Origin: Candidatus Brachybacter algidus
Lineage (GTDB): Bacteria > Bacteroidota > Bacteroidia > Chitinophagales > Saprospiraceae
NCBI GenBank assembly: GCA_016711705.1
Contig: JADJSK010000001.1
Span: 744,001-808,000, forward strand
Direction: 5' to 3'
DNA: 64,000 nt
Shown: positions 1 through 8,108 of the stretch, piece by piece
Position numbering within the stretch: the first letter of the stretch is position 1
How the letters are laid out: each line of letters opens with the position of its first letter
Notes under the pieces: model-generated
Databases searched by the model: none
Seen by the model: the letters and a program-made list of their open reading frames with translations, nothing else
Told to the model about the DNA's origin: nothing
Made by a program: the position numbers and the translations under genes

Positions 1-530
1 GCAATAATATCAATGTGAGTTGAAGATTCTGCCAAAGAGAGGTCATTAAAACTATTTTCAGATTTAAATCCTAAGGATGATAGGCAAACTACCAAATTGC
101 AACTTTTCTGTTCTTTCAAAAATATTGCTATATCATTCACATTTTTGATTGGATCTAATCCATCACCATAGGTAATAATTCCAATTTTAGTTTTACCTCT
201 AAATATAATATCGTAATCTTTTGTTGATATTGAATTCAAGCTATCAATAAATGAAAACTGATCATGCTGATTGTCTGATGTGTTTTTACCTTTTTGCAGC
301 AAAACCAAATTCGAATATTTGTTTTTAAGTTTTGCAAATTGTTTGACTACTTGCGAGTTACCATTTTGAAAAACTTTCCCAAAATGAGTCATAGCAACAG
401 AATTTATATTACTTGCATGTATGTCAACTAAAGAGCCAAGACTATTTGCAATGCTTTTAAATGGATCAATTGTTAATATCGCAACGGCAGCCATGCTGCC
501 ATTTAAAAAGAATTTTCTTCTAGTATTCAT
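1..530 (-). CDS. 5'-nucleotidase/metallophosphatase-like protein, degenerate, partial
   Basis: The gene runs off the left edge; about 176 N-terminal residues are visible. It starts MNTRRKFFLNGSMAAVAIL, a twin-arginine-like signal peptide, so the product is probably exported. The segments KIGIITYGDGLD, SCNLVVCLSSLGF and LAESSTHIDII match by eye the Bacteroidota UshA-like 5'-nucleotidase N-terminal domain, which usually reads KIGVFGVGIE, CDLVICLSHLGY and LAKSTKNIDLI. The metal-binding motifs of that family (DxH, GDxxQG, GNHD and the His of SHLG) are missing or replaced: NLVLLQKGK stands where LLLDAGD is expected, and SSLG replaces SHLG. This suggests a pseudoenzyme paralog; the final GHTH motif lies outside the window. 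Confidence 0.6.
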   Translation of the reverse strand, partial: MNTRRKFFLNGSMAAVAILTIDPFKSIANSLGSLVDIHASNINSVAMTHFGKVFQNGNSQVVKQFAKLKNKYSNLVLLQKGKNTSDNQHDQFSFIDSLNSISTKDYDIIFRGKTKIGIITYGDGLDPIKNVNDIAIFLKEQKSCNLVVCLSSLGFKSENSFNDLSLAESSTHIDII

Positions 531-783
531 GATAGTAAGCGGTTAGTTTAGGTTTCTACCTTGTGCAAAGTACTATTAAAATGTATATTTAAAAGTAAAA
601 ATATTAAAATTTCTAATAAGATAATAATTTTACTGAAAGTATTGTCCAGGTACAACTGCTTTATTCTTGTTTTATTGAATTTCATTGTTATATTTATGCA
701 AGAAGAAATATATTTTAAGAAATTAAAAATTTGTACTTTAATTAAAATCATGTTGATTTTTAGGTTTAATAAGATTATGAAGT

Positions 784-1317
784 ATGCAAAATAGAAGACA
801 TGAATCATTGAGCGATAATAATATCTATGATTATTATAAAAAATGCCTGATATTCATTGCAGATATAGGAATAGAAACCAGGTTTGAAAAGTTGTTTGAA
901 ACTACATTTTTGCCTGGCCTCTCAATAAAGGATGGCATTTTATTAATAGATGAAGATCATCTGCAATACCCAGGTGATATTTTACACGAAGCAGGGCATT
1001 TGGCTGTAGTTCCTATTAATGAAAGAGTATATCTTAACGCTCTAACAATCGAAAAAAGAGAACACAGAGAGGCTGAAGAGATGATGGCCATAGCATGGTC
1101 CTATGCTGCTTGTATCCATCTCAAGATTGACCCATATTTTGTATTCCATGAAGAGGGGTATAAAAATGGTGGAAATCATATTGCAGATTCATTTAATAAT
1201 AAACAATATTTTGGTGTACCCATGCTTCAATGGAAGGGGATGACCGTCGATGAAAAAAATGCAGATGCTCTAGGGGTAAAATCTTATCCTTATATGTTGA
1301 ATTGGGTTTTAAATTAA
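784..1317 (+). CDS. HEAGH-motif zincin-like protein (possible ImmA/IrrE-type metallopeptidase)
   Basis: A 177-residue protein without signal peptide or membrane segment, so probably cytoplasmic. Its clearest feature is DILHEAGHLAVVP, with the HExxH zinc motif at residues 68-72. About 25 residues later REAEEMMAIAWSYAA could supply a third acidic ligand, as in ImmA/IrrE peptidases (HEIGH followed by ExEAN). The rest is unfamiliar. It lies 98 bp upstream of the first tail-collar gene on the same strand and could be co-transcribed or independent. The peptidase fold is inferred from the motif alone; substrate and role are unknown. Confidence 0.5.
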   Translation: MQNRRHESLSDNNIYDYYKKCLIFIADIGIETRFEKLFETTFLPGLSIKDGILLIDEDHLQYPGDILHEAGHLAVVPINERVYLNALTIEKREHREAEEMMAIAWSYAACIHLKIDPYFVFHEEGYKNGGNHIADSFNNKQYFGVPMLQWKGMTVDEKNADALGVKSYPYMLNWVLN

Positions 1318-1414
1318 TTTTTCCATTATTTTTTTTAAATAAAGCATATTAACAAAATAATGTTTCCTATATTTAGTCTTTGTAATTTTATTTAACCCTA
1401 TTTCACTATAAATA

Positions 1415-1951
1415 ATGGAAGGATATATTGGAGAAATCCGCATGTTTGCTGCAAACTTTGCCCCCAAATACTGGGCATATTGTAGTGGTCAACTATTACC
1501 TATTGCACAGAATCAGGCGCTATTTTCTATATTAGGAACGACCTTTGGTGGTAATGGAACGACAACTTTTTCTTTGCCTGATATGAGAAGTAGGACTGCA
1601 ATAGGCGTTGGTCAAGGACCAGGGTTGTCCAATATTGTTGAAGGTCAAATTATGGGGACCGAAAATAATACATTAATTAATACTAATCTTCCTGCTCATA
1701 CCCATGTCATTTCAGGTAGTGCCAAAATGTTAACTACCACGACTCCGGCCGATTCTCCTACTCCTGTTGGAAATTATTTTTCGAATGATGGGAGTCCTAA
1801 ATATAAGACTTCAGGCAGTGGTGCAATGAAACCAGCCACAGTTGCACTAAATTTGGGAGGTTCCGGTGGAACACCTGTAAACAATATAATGCCTTCTTTA
1901 GGTATTAATTATATTATTTGTTTACAAGGTATTTTTCCATCTAGAAATTAA
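1415..1951 (+). CDS. Tail-collar domain protein 1 (MdpB-like)
   Basis: A 178-residue protein of the phage tail-collar/microcystin-dependent protein family. The N-terminal 60 or so residues carry the family signature GEIRMFAANFAPKYWAYCSG, then ALFSILGTTFGGNG, FSLPDMRSR and GVGQGPGLS. LPAHTH follows near residue 93, a variable Ser/Thr/Gly-rich centre spans about 100-155, and the end is INYIICLQGIFPSRN. There is no signal peptide. It is the first of three closely related tandem genes (gaps of 39 and 27 bp). Collar domains occur in phage tail fibres, but no other phage genes are present, so a non-viral role is likely. Family assignment is firm; function is unknown. Confidence 0.85.
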   Translation: MEGYIGEIRMFAANFAPKYWAYCSGQLLPIAQNQALFSILGTTFGGNGTTTFSLPDMRSRTAIGVGQGPGLSNIVEGQIMGTENNTLINTNLPAHTHVISGSAKMLTTTTPADSPTPVGNYFSNDGSPKYKTSGSGAMKPATVALNLGGSGGTPVNNIMPSLGINYIICLQGIFPSRN

Positions 1952-1990
1952 TCAAATTTTTATTATCAAGAAATTTTAAATTTTATATCC

Positions 1991-2542
1991 ATGGAAGGGA
2001 CTATGTCAGAAATAAGGATGTTTGCAGGCAATTTTCCACCTGCTTCTTGGGCTTTTTGCAATGGTCAATTATTGGCTATAAGTGAAAATGATGCGTTATT
2101 TTCTTTAATTGGAACCACTTATGGAGGTGACGGACAGACTACTTTTGGATTGCCGGATCTTAGAGGTCGGACACCGGTTCAGCCCGGGCAAGGCCCAGGA
2201 CTTAGTTCCTATGTGCTTGGTCAATCTACTGGCACCGAATCAAATACGCTCACTGTAGACAACATAAGTAACCATTCACACGGTGTTTCAGGTAATGCAG
2301 GTATAGCAAGTGCTAACGGTGATGGTCAAACACCGGTATCAGTCAATAATTTTCCGGCAGGAAATGGTGAATCAATTTATGGAACTACCTCTGATAATAG
2401 CTCAATGGCACCAGCTACTTTTACCGGATTAACTGTAGCGCCCCAAGTAGGTAATGGCAATGCTCCAATAGATAATAAACAGCCTTACTTAGCTATCAAC
2501 TTTATCATTTGCTTATATGGAATTTACCCAACTCAAAATTAA
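1991..2542 (+). CDS. Tail-collar domain protein 2 (MdpB-like)
   Basis: The second of three tandem paralogs, 183 residues. It shows the same order: SEIRMFAGNFPPASWAFCNG, ALFSLIGTTYGGDG, FGLPDLRGR, QPGQGPGLS, NHSHGVSG near residue 95, a variable Gly/Asn/Ser-rich centre, and the end INFIICLYGIYPTQN. The PAHTH motif of the neighbours is changed to SNHSH, and the central part hardly resembles its sisters while both ends are conserved. This pattern fits a conserved scaffold with a diversified exposed region. No secretion signal is visible. It is probably co-transcribed with the flanking copies. Confidence 0.85.
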   Translation: MEGTMSEIRMFAGNFPPASWAFCNGQLLAISENDALFSLIGTTYGGDGQTTFGLPDLRGRTPVQPGQGPGLSSYVLGQSTGTESNTLTVDNISNHSHGVSGNAGIASANGDGQTPVSVNNFPAGNGESIYGTTSDNSSMAPATFTGLTVAPQVGNGNAPIDNKQPYLAINFIICLYGIYPTQN

Positions 2543-2569
2543 CTAATAATATAATTTAGTAGAAATAAC

Positions 2570-3115
2570 ATGGAAGGAACAATAGGAGAAATAAGAATGT
2601 TTGGGGGCAATTTTGGACCAAAGTTTTGGGCAATATGTCAGTCTCAGATATTAAGTATCGCATCGAATACGGCACTATTTTCAATACTTGGCACAACATA
2701 TGGAGGAAATGGTCAATCTACTTTTGGGTTACCGGATTTTAGGAGTAGAATTCCAGTTGGGATGGGTCAGGGACCCGGCCTGTCATATTACTCTCTAGGA
2801 GAATCTGCTGGTAATGAAACTAAGACAATTACCAATGCTAATTTTCCTGCCCATACTCATCCTCTCAGCGGCACCATAACAATGCCAGCTACGGCTGTGC
2901 CTGGAACCGCAGATGTTTCACAGGGAAACTATCCGGCTACTCTTGATGGGACGGATATGTATTCAACAACTAATAATGGAAGCAGTTTAGCTAATATGAA
3001 TACCGCTCTCACTGCATCACCGGTCGGAGGATCTATACCGGTCAATAACATACAGCCAGTTTTAGGCGTTAATTTTATTATTTGCATGCAAGGTATTTTT
3101 CCGGCAAGAAATTAA
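2570..3115 (+). CDS. Tail-collar domain protein 3 (MdpB-like)
   Basis: The third tandem paralog, 181 residues. Motifs are GEIRMFGGNFGPKFWAICQS (CQS replaces the usual CxG), ALFSILGTTYGGNG, FGLPDFRSR, GMGQGPGLS, FPAHTHPLSG, and the end VNFIICMQGIFPARN. It starts 27 bp after copy 2 and is followed by a 147-bp gap before the binding-protein gene on the same strand. The fixed order of three collar genes suggests three distinct subunits, perhaps of a heterotrimer or layered fibre; that is inference. No chaperone, tail tube or baseplate gene is nearby. Confidence 0.85.
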   Translation: MEGTIGEIRMFGGNFGPKFWAICQSQILSIASNTALFSILGTTYGGNGQSTFGLPDFRSRIPVGMGQGPGLSYYSLGESAGNETKTITNANFPAHTHPLSGTITMPATAVPGTADVSQGNYPATLDGTDMYSTTNNGSSLANMNTALTASPVGGSIPVNNIQPVLGVNFIICMQGIFPARN

Positions 3116-3262
3116 AAAGTATATTTTCATTAAATTTGCTGATTCACCAAACAAGGGCTCAATATTTATTTATAATTAGTTGAGTCTTTATGTGTATTTA
3201 ACACTAACATCTTCCCAAAGAATCTAATAACTTTACATAAATTCAATTTTCTTTACAAAAGC

Positions 3263-4414
3263 ATGACAATTGGAATATTACTGCCAGGATCGACTCTTTA
3301 TCCTTCTATTGGCATGGACTTTCTTCAAGGTGTAAAATCTAGTTTCGAGTACCATAAATATACTGACCTTGATTTCAAGATAGACATTATCGGTTATGGT
3401 CTTAAAGATGAAGAGTTGTATGCTGTAGCTGAGAAATATTTAATTGTCGATAATGCTGAGTTGGTAATAGCATATCTTGAAGATTACCATGCTGCTAAGC
3501 TTTCACCTCTATTTGCTGCAGCCGGAAAGCTACTTATCATTGTAAATGCCGGTGCTAATTATCCTGATATATCCATATCACAAATAAAAAACACCATATT
3601 TCATTCTCTCAATGATTCTTTATGCTGTTTCCTTACCGGAAAATATGTTACTAAGAAGGCAGAGGGAATAACGGCTATCCTGGCAACCTCATTTTTTGAT
3701 GGAGGTTATAGACATACACACGCCATGACTAACGCATTTACAAATTCCGGCGGAACAATTGAACATAATTACGTAAGTCATTATAAAAAAGAAGCATTTA
3801 ACACGGATACATTAACGACTTTCATTGAAGAGAGTGCTGATGTAAAGAATTTATTGGCAATTTTTAGTGGAGATTCTGCGCGTTTTTTTTATGAAAAACT
3901 TGCTGACATAAGTAGCAAAGCGCATCTGAATTGGTATTGTTCGCCCATGATGTTTGATTGTACACCTGGAGATTTTGAAGAGCCTAAGCCTGATGTTCCA
4001 ATGAATATTAGAGGATACACTTTTTGGGTGCCTGAGCTTGAAAATAAAATCAACCACGCTTTCTTAGAATATTACAGGGCTAAAAACAATAAAGAAGCAA
4101 ATCTCTTTTCGATGCAAGGTTGGGAAACTGCCCTATTGGTTATGGAATATCTCCAACAACTTAAAAACACTCCAAATTGTGAATCAGCAATCATACAGCT
4201 AATAAGCAAAGAAATTAAAAGTCCTCGTGGAACAATATTTATAAATAAAGAGAGATATATTATTGCACCGGCTTATCTAGTTAGCGCAAGCGGTAGACTT
4301 CAAATAACAATTGAAGAAACAATCTCTGATACAACAGAACCATGGCAGGAAATGGTTGCACAGATCCCTGATGAACTTTACACTTCCTGGAGAAATACCT
4401 ATCTCTGTATATGA
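3263..4414 (+). CDS. Leaderless periplasmic-binding-fold protein (type I, Leu/Ile/Val-like)
   Basis: A 383-residue protein resembling the substrate-binding subunit of branched-chain amino acid ABC transporters. It starts TIGILLPGSTLYPSIGMDFLQG, has AELVIAYLEDYHAAKLSPLF, a mid-protein hinge region ILATSFFDGGYRHTHAMTNAF, and late SPRGTIFINKERY. Unlike transported binding proteins it has no signal peptide or lipobox: the fold begins at residue 2. No ABC permease or ATPase is adjacent. It may be a cytoplasmic ligand sensor or be exported by another route. Its stop overlaps the next start (ATGA), which implies translational coupling with the formyltransferase. The ligand is unknown. Confidence 0.7.
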   Translation: MTIGILLPGSTLYPSIGMDFLQGVKSSFEYHKYTDLDFKIDIIGYGLKDEELYAVAEKYLIVDNAELVIAYLEDYHAAKLSPLFAAAGKLLIIVNAGANYPDISISQIKNTIFHSLNDSLCCFLTGKYVTKKAEGITAILATSFFDGGYRHTHAMTNAFTNSGGTIEHNYVSHYKKEAFNTDTLTTFIEESADVKNLLAIFSGDSARFFYEKLADISSKAHLNWYCSPMMFDCTPGDFEEPKPDVPMNIRGYTFWVPELENKINHAFLEYYRAKNNKEANLFSMQGWETALLVMEYLQQLKNTPNCESAIIQLISKEIKSPRGTIFINKERYIIAPAYLVSASGRLQITIEETISDTTEPWQEMVAQIPDELYTSWRNTYLCI

Positions 4415-5355
4415 TTGGCCCCATCAACATTATGATTTTATGTAATAATGAGTTGGCACTCCCTGCTATGCAACAGTTATACATGAAAGGTAATCTAAAA
4501 GCTGTAGTAGTTCCTGAAGAAAATACATCGTTATTTACATTGCTTAATCAAATTCTATCCGGTACAGGAGTTATTTTATTACAAGTAAATAAACAAAACT
4601 TACAAATTAAGCTTCAGACCTTAATTACTGAAAAGAATATTACCACGGCATGGATGATGACATTTGCTTTTATCATCCCAAATTCGGTTCTTAAAATCCT
4701 CCAGAATAAATTTTTAAATTTTCACTACGGAATCTTACCAAAATATCGCGGACCAAATCCTATTCTTGCTCAAATGCTCCATGGTGAATCCGAGAGTGGT
4801 ATTTCAGTCCATGTGGTAGATAAAAAAATAGATAATGGCCCTATGGTCATGCAGGAAAGAATTGCCATAGATGATAGAGACACATTTGGGATACAACTAA
4901 AGAAATTAAGTTTTCTTGGTGCTTCAATGGCATTAAGACTATTGGAAATGTTTACAGTAGATTCGCCTCTCCCTTCTGTTAAACAGGATCAAACTAAAGC
5001 CTTCTATTTTAAAAATCCTCTTGCATCAGATCTCATGATCAATTGGAACACCATGAGTAGATGGCAGGTTATTCGACTTATTAATGCCTGTAATCCTTGG
5101 AATAAAGGTGCAGGTACTTATATAAACAATATGGGTATTTGCTTAACAGATGCTGAAATCTGTGATGATGCAGTGACAGAACGTATACTGCCCGGAACCA
5201 TCGTAACTTTAGATAAACTAAATGGCTTAACTGTTTATTGCTTCGATCAAAAACTTATTAAAATTAATGTAATAAATCTGGATGAAGGCTTCTTTGCAGC
5301 TTCAAGATTATTAGAATTTGGGTTAAAGCCAAAAGATAGATTCTTAAGTCCATAG
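4411..5355 (+). CDS. Formyltransferase family protein (Fmt-like fold)
   Basis: A 314-residue protein with an N-terminal formyltransferase domain. The active-site block NFHYGILPKYRGPNPILAQM contains the conserved Asn-x-His pair and LPKYRG; about 30 residues later KKIDNGPMVMQE supplies the conserved Asp. A C-terminal region around INWNTMSRWQVIRLINAC resembles the Fmt C-terminal domain. The N-terminus lacks the clear folate-site pattern of housekeeping Fmt, and the gene is coupled (4-bp overlap) to a binding-protein gene, so it is probably not the initiator-tRNA enzyme. Members of this fold also formylate amino sugars, GAR and hydroxyornithine. The true acceptor cannot be read from the sequence. 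Confidence 0.7.
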   Translation: MIGPINIMILCNNELALPAMQQLYMKGNLKAVVVPEENTSLFTLLNQILSGTGVILLQVNKQNLQIKLQTLITEKNITTAWMMTFAFIIPNSVLKILQNKFLNFHYGILPKYRGPNPILAQMLHGESESGISVHVVDKKIDNGPMVMQERIAIDDRDTFGIQLKKLSFLGASMALRLLEMFTVDSPLPSVKQDQTKAFYFKNPLASDLMINWNTMSRWQVIRLINACNPWNKGAGTYINNMGICLTDAEICDDAVTERILPGTIVTLDKLNGLTVYCFDQKLIKINVINLDEGFFAASRLLEFGLKPKDRFLSP

Positions 5356-5517
5356 AATTGTCAATTAGCTAATGGCTTTTAGCTGTTGGCCCTTTTAAAC
5401 AAGATTAAATTATTCATAAAGTAGATGTTTTTGGGTATCTGATTATCTGATCACACAATCACCCTATCACATATCACTTATCCAACACCTTCTCACTTTC
5501 TCACTTTCTCACTTTAT

Positions 5518-6222
5518 CTAATCACAATGGATCATCTTTGGCGTAGTTCCTTCCACATTAAGATGGGGACTTACATATGGAATTCCAAGATTTAATCCGC
5601 GAAGGATTAGTAACACTGACATACAAACGACCATTATTGGCAAAGCTTTTTTTAGCTGTAGCCTCCACGAAAACTTAATACTTTTTCCAAATATCATCAA
5701 TAATGTCATTAATGGGATTGTACCAAGACCAAAAGAGAACATTAACAATGTACCATTTTGAATGCTTCCCGTGGCCATAGCAGAGCCTATAGCCAGATAG
5801 ACCATTCCACATGGAAGCAAACCATTTAGGATTCCAACTAATAAAGAGGATTTGAATAAACTTTTACTTTTCATTTGAGTAACCAATGCATTTTTAATCG
5901 CATTCGTAAATCTATTTATAAAAGGAAATAGATTAGTTTTAGAGCTGTTAATGAAATAAAGAAGCAAAATTCCAATCCCAACTGAAATAGATAAGACCTG
6001 TTGGTATCCTGCTATGAAGAAATTATTGCCTAACCAGCCAAACAACAATCCTAGTAACCCATACGTAATAGCTCTGCCTGAATTGTAAAGTAAAATATTT
6101 AGTATTTGTTGATCGCGTCCTTGTCCCATTGGTAGTGCCATCGCAAGTGGTCCGCACATACCTACACAATGCAAGCTTCCTGCCAACCCAATTCCCAAAC
6201 CTGCAATAATTGAAGGCCACAT
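5518..6222 (-). CDS. Sulfite exporter TauE/SafE-like (UreH/DsbD-type) membrane protein of the cbb3 cluster
   Basis: A 234-residue polytopic membrane protein with about six hydrophobic segments. Near the N-terminus it has GLAGSLHCVGMCGPLAMALP; the HCxxMCG motif is typical of the small SafE/UreH-type family encoded next to cbb3 oxidase genes, where it is thought to bind or move copper during oxidase maturation. A second motif, LPCGMVYLAIGSA, sits in the second half (about residues 135-150). It is the last gene of the operon, 6 bp after fixH. Its role in copper handling is inferred from location and motif. Confidence 0.8.
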   Translation of the reverse strand: MWPSIIAGLGIGLAGSLHCVGMCGPLAMALPMGQGRDQQILNILLYNSGRAITYGLLGLLFGWLGNNFFIAGYQQVLSISVGIGILLLYFINSSKTNLFPFINRFTNAIKNALVTQMKSKSLFKSSLLVGILNGLLPCGMVYLAIGSAMATGSIQNGTLLMFSFGLGTIPLMTLLMIFGKSIKFSWRLQLKKALPIMVVCMSVLLILRGLNLGIPYVSPHLNVEGTTPKMIHCD

Positions 6223-6228
6223 TTTATT

Positions 6229-6663
6229 CTAATTTACATCAACGAAAAGCTGTTTGTAGTAAGGCGTAACACCATTCGTCCATGATACTCTTACATTATA
6301 ATTTCCTTTTACAAGGGAAGACTTTGGAATTAATTGGACACCGTTATTAGGAATTAATTCAATATTTCTGTCCAACCTTTTATCTGCAGGTCTCAAAAAA
6401 TTTAAATTTCCCTCCTGTAAACTGTCTGTAACGTTTTCTGAAATATGCACCACTAGATATTTGGTGCTATCGTATATAGTTATATGACCATGAGCTTTAT
6501 TAAGGTTTTCTTCACCATCTATTAAAGATTGATGTTTTAATTCTCTTTCATAGTATTGGTCATCCATCATTTCAATCTTCTGACGAGATGATACATACAC
6601 CATGCTGCCAATACCTAAAACGAATAAAATAATTACCGCCAATATCCCGTGTCCCCAATTCAT
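6229..6663 (-). CDS. fixH: FixH family protein (CcoH-like)
   Basis: A 144-residue protein with one N-terminal transmembrane segment (MNWGHGILAVIILFVLGIGS) and a periplasmic domain. The start of the soluble part, DDQYYERELKHQSLIDGEEN, is the characteristic FixH stretch. FixH/CcoH proteins help assemble and stabilise cbb3 cytochrome oxidase. It lies 25 bp downstream of ccoG and 6 bp upstream of the SafE-like gene, within the same leftward operon. Confidence 0.88.
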   Translation of the reverse strand: MNWGHGILAVIILFVLGIGSMVYVSSRQKIEMMDDQYYERELKHQSLIDGEENLNKAHGHITIYDSTKYLVVHISENVTDSLQEGNLNFLRPADKRLDRNIELIPNNGVQLIPKSSLVKGNYNVRVSWTNGVTPYYKQLFVDVN

Positions 6664-6688
6664 TTAAACTTCATTTAATTTTTAATAC

Positions 6689-8098
6689 TTATTTAAAAGG
6701 ACCTAAAAAAGTAGTCTTGATTGTTTGAACAACCTTTCCATCTGCTATTACATCTATGCCAATTTTATTACTTCGTTCTTTTACATCTTTATTGTCCAAA
6801 ATGACGAAAAAAGTAAATTCATTTAATGATTCCTTCTTTAATAAAGATTCATGAGCGCTAACAATCTTGATTTCTCCACTGAGATCAGTTAATTTAAATT
6901 GCAATGGTAGATTTTTGTTGGTCTTGTTGATCATTTTTGCATCATAAAGATTACTGATCTTTTCATCCGGCAATTCTTGATATAATTGACCCTTAATACG
7001 AGAAACTTGTCCATCAATACTTCTACTGCTAAAAATCAGAAAAGACATAACTCCCATCAACAAAACTAATATGCCACTATAACCTTTCATTCGTGTGGTA
7101 AACTTAAATGGGACCTTATCTGCTATTTGATTTTCAGATGCATATCTTATCAAACCCAATGGACGTTCAATCTTATCCATCACCTCATCACAGGCATCAA
7201 TGCAAGCAGTGCATCCTACACATTCCATTTGAACACCATCTCGAATATCGATACCTGTAGGACAAACTATAACACATTTTTTACAATCTATACAATCTCC
7301 TGTCACAGATTCTTCCTTCTTATTGATCCTTCCTCTTGGTTCTCCTCGAACGAAGTCATATGATACTTGCATACTATTTTTATCAAGCATTACGCTCTGC
7401 AGTCTACCATATGGGCAAATAGTAGTGCATACTATTTCCCTTACGAAAGCAAATACACCATAGAAAATACCGGTAAATACCAAAATGCCTGTCAATAATG
7501 ATACATGCTCTGTAATCGGTTCACGTATGATTTTTAGGAGCTCATCACTGCCGAGTATGTATGCTAGAAATGTATTCGCAATGAGAAAAGACAAAAGCAA
7601 GAAAACTAAATGTTTAGTACCCCGTTTTCTAATCTTATTTGCATTCCAGACTGATTGATCCAACTTTTTTTGCTGAGTAGGGCTTCCTTCAATCCACCAC
7701 TCTACTTTTCTGAATAAGCCCTCCATGAAGACAGTTTGAGGGCAAACCCAACCGCAAAATAGCCTGCCATAAATAGCTGTAAACAAAACGATAAAAACAA
7801 TTAATGTAATCATCCCGACAGCAAAGATGAAAAAATCCTGAGGCCAGAATATTTTTCCAAAAAGGATGAATTCTCCTTTAGGAAAATTTAACATGAAAAA
7901 TGGACGACCATTATATCTGATCAGAGGTAAAGTAAAAAATAATGCGAAATAGAAATAATTAAGTAGATCTCTGTATTTGGTAAATTTTCCCTTAGCTCTA
8001 CTTACATAAAACCAATTCCGCTTACCATCTTCAGATACTCCGCTCATGCGATCTCTGAAAGCTTCATTACCTGATTCGTATATATGTAAATCGTTCAT
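6689..8098 (-). CDS. ccoG: cbb3 oxidase accessory iron-sulfur protein CcoG (RdxA/FixG)
   Basis: A 469-residue membrane protein with about five hydrophobic helices and ferredoxin-like Cys clusters. Visible motifs are YGRLFCGWVCPQTVFMEG, REIVCTTICPYGRLQS, then two clusters CIDCKKCVIVCP (about residue 270) and CVGCTACIDACD (about residue 295). The C-terminal 110 residues form an immunoglobulin-like periplasmic domain ending TTFLGPFK. CcoG is needed for cbb3 assembly and is thought to reduce copper. It is the full family length and lies 10 bp after ccoP. Confidence 0.93.
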   Translation of the reverse strand: MNDLHIYESGNEAFRDRMSGVSEDGKRNWFYVSRAKGKFTKYRDLLNYFYFALFFTLPLIRYNGRPFFMLNFPKGEFILFGKIFWPQDFFIFAVGMITLIVFIVLFTAIYGRLFCGWVCPQTVFMEGLFRKVEWWIEGSPTQQKKLDQSVWNANKIRKRGTKHLVFLLLSFLIANTFLAYILGSDELLKIIREPITEHVSLLTGILVFTGIFYGVFAFVREIVCTTICPYGRLQSVMLDKNSMQVSYDFVRGEPRGRINKKEESVTGDCIDCKKCVIVCPTGIDIRDGVQMECVGCTACIDACDEVMDKIERPLGLIRYASENQIADKVPFKFTTRMKGYSGILVLLMGVMSFLIFSSRSIDGQVSRIKGQLYQELPDEKISNLYDAKMINKTNKNLPLQFKLTDLSGEIKIVSAHESLLKKESLNEFTFFVILDNKDVKERSNKIGIDVIADGKVVQTIKTTFLGPFK

Positions 8099-8108
8099 TT
8101 ATGTTGCA

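Noticed and set aside
548..808. Opposing ORFs (86 and 77 residues) between the nucleotidase and the HEAGH gene
   Set aside because: Very AT-rich, Ile/Leu/Lys-heavy translations overlapping on both strands, with no recognisable motif; likely chance.
1415..3115. Prophage or tailocin remnant
   Set aside because: Collar domains are phage-like, but there is no integrase, terminase, tube, sheath, baseplate, lysis gene or attachment site within reach.
4411..5355. Annotation as housekeeping methionyl-tRNA formyltransferase
   Set aside because: It is translationally coupled to a binding-protein gene, lies away from def, and has a divergent N-terminus; a general formyltransferase call is safer, though not excluded.
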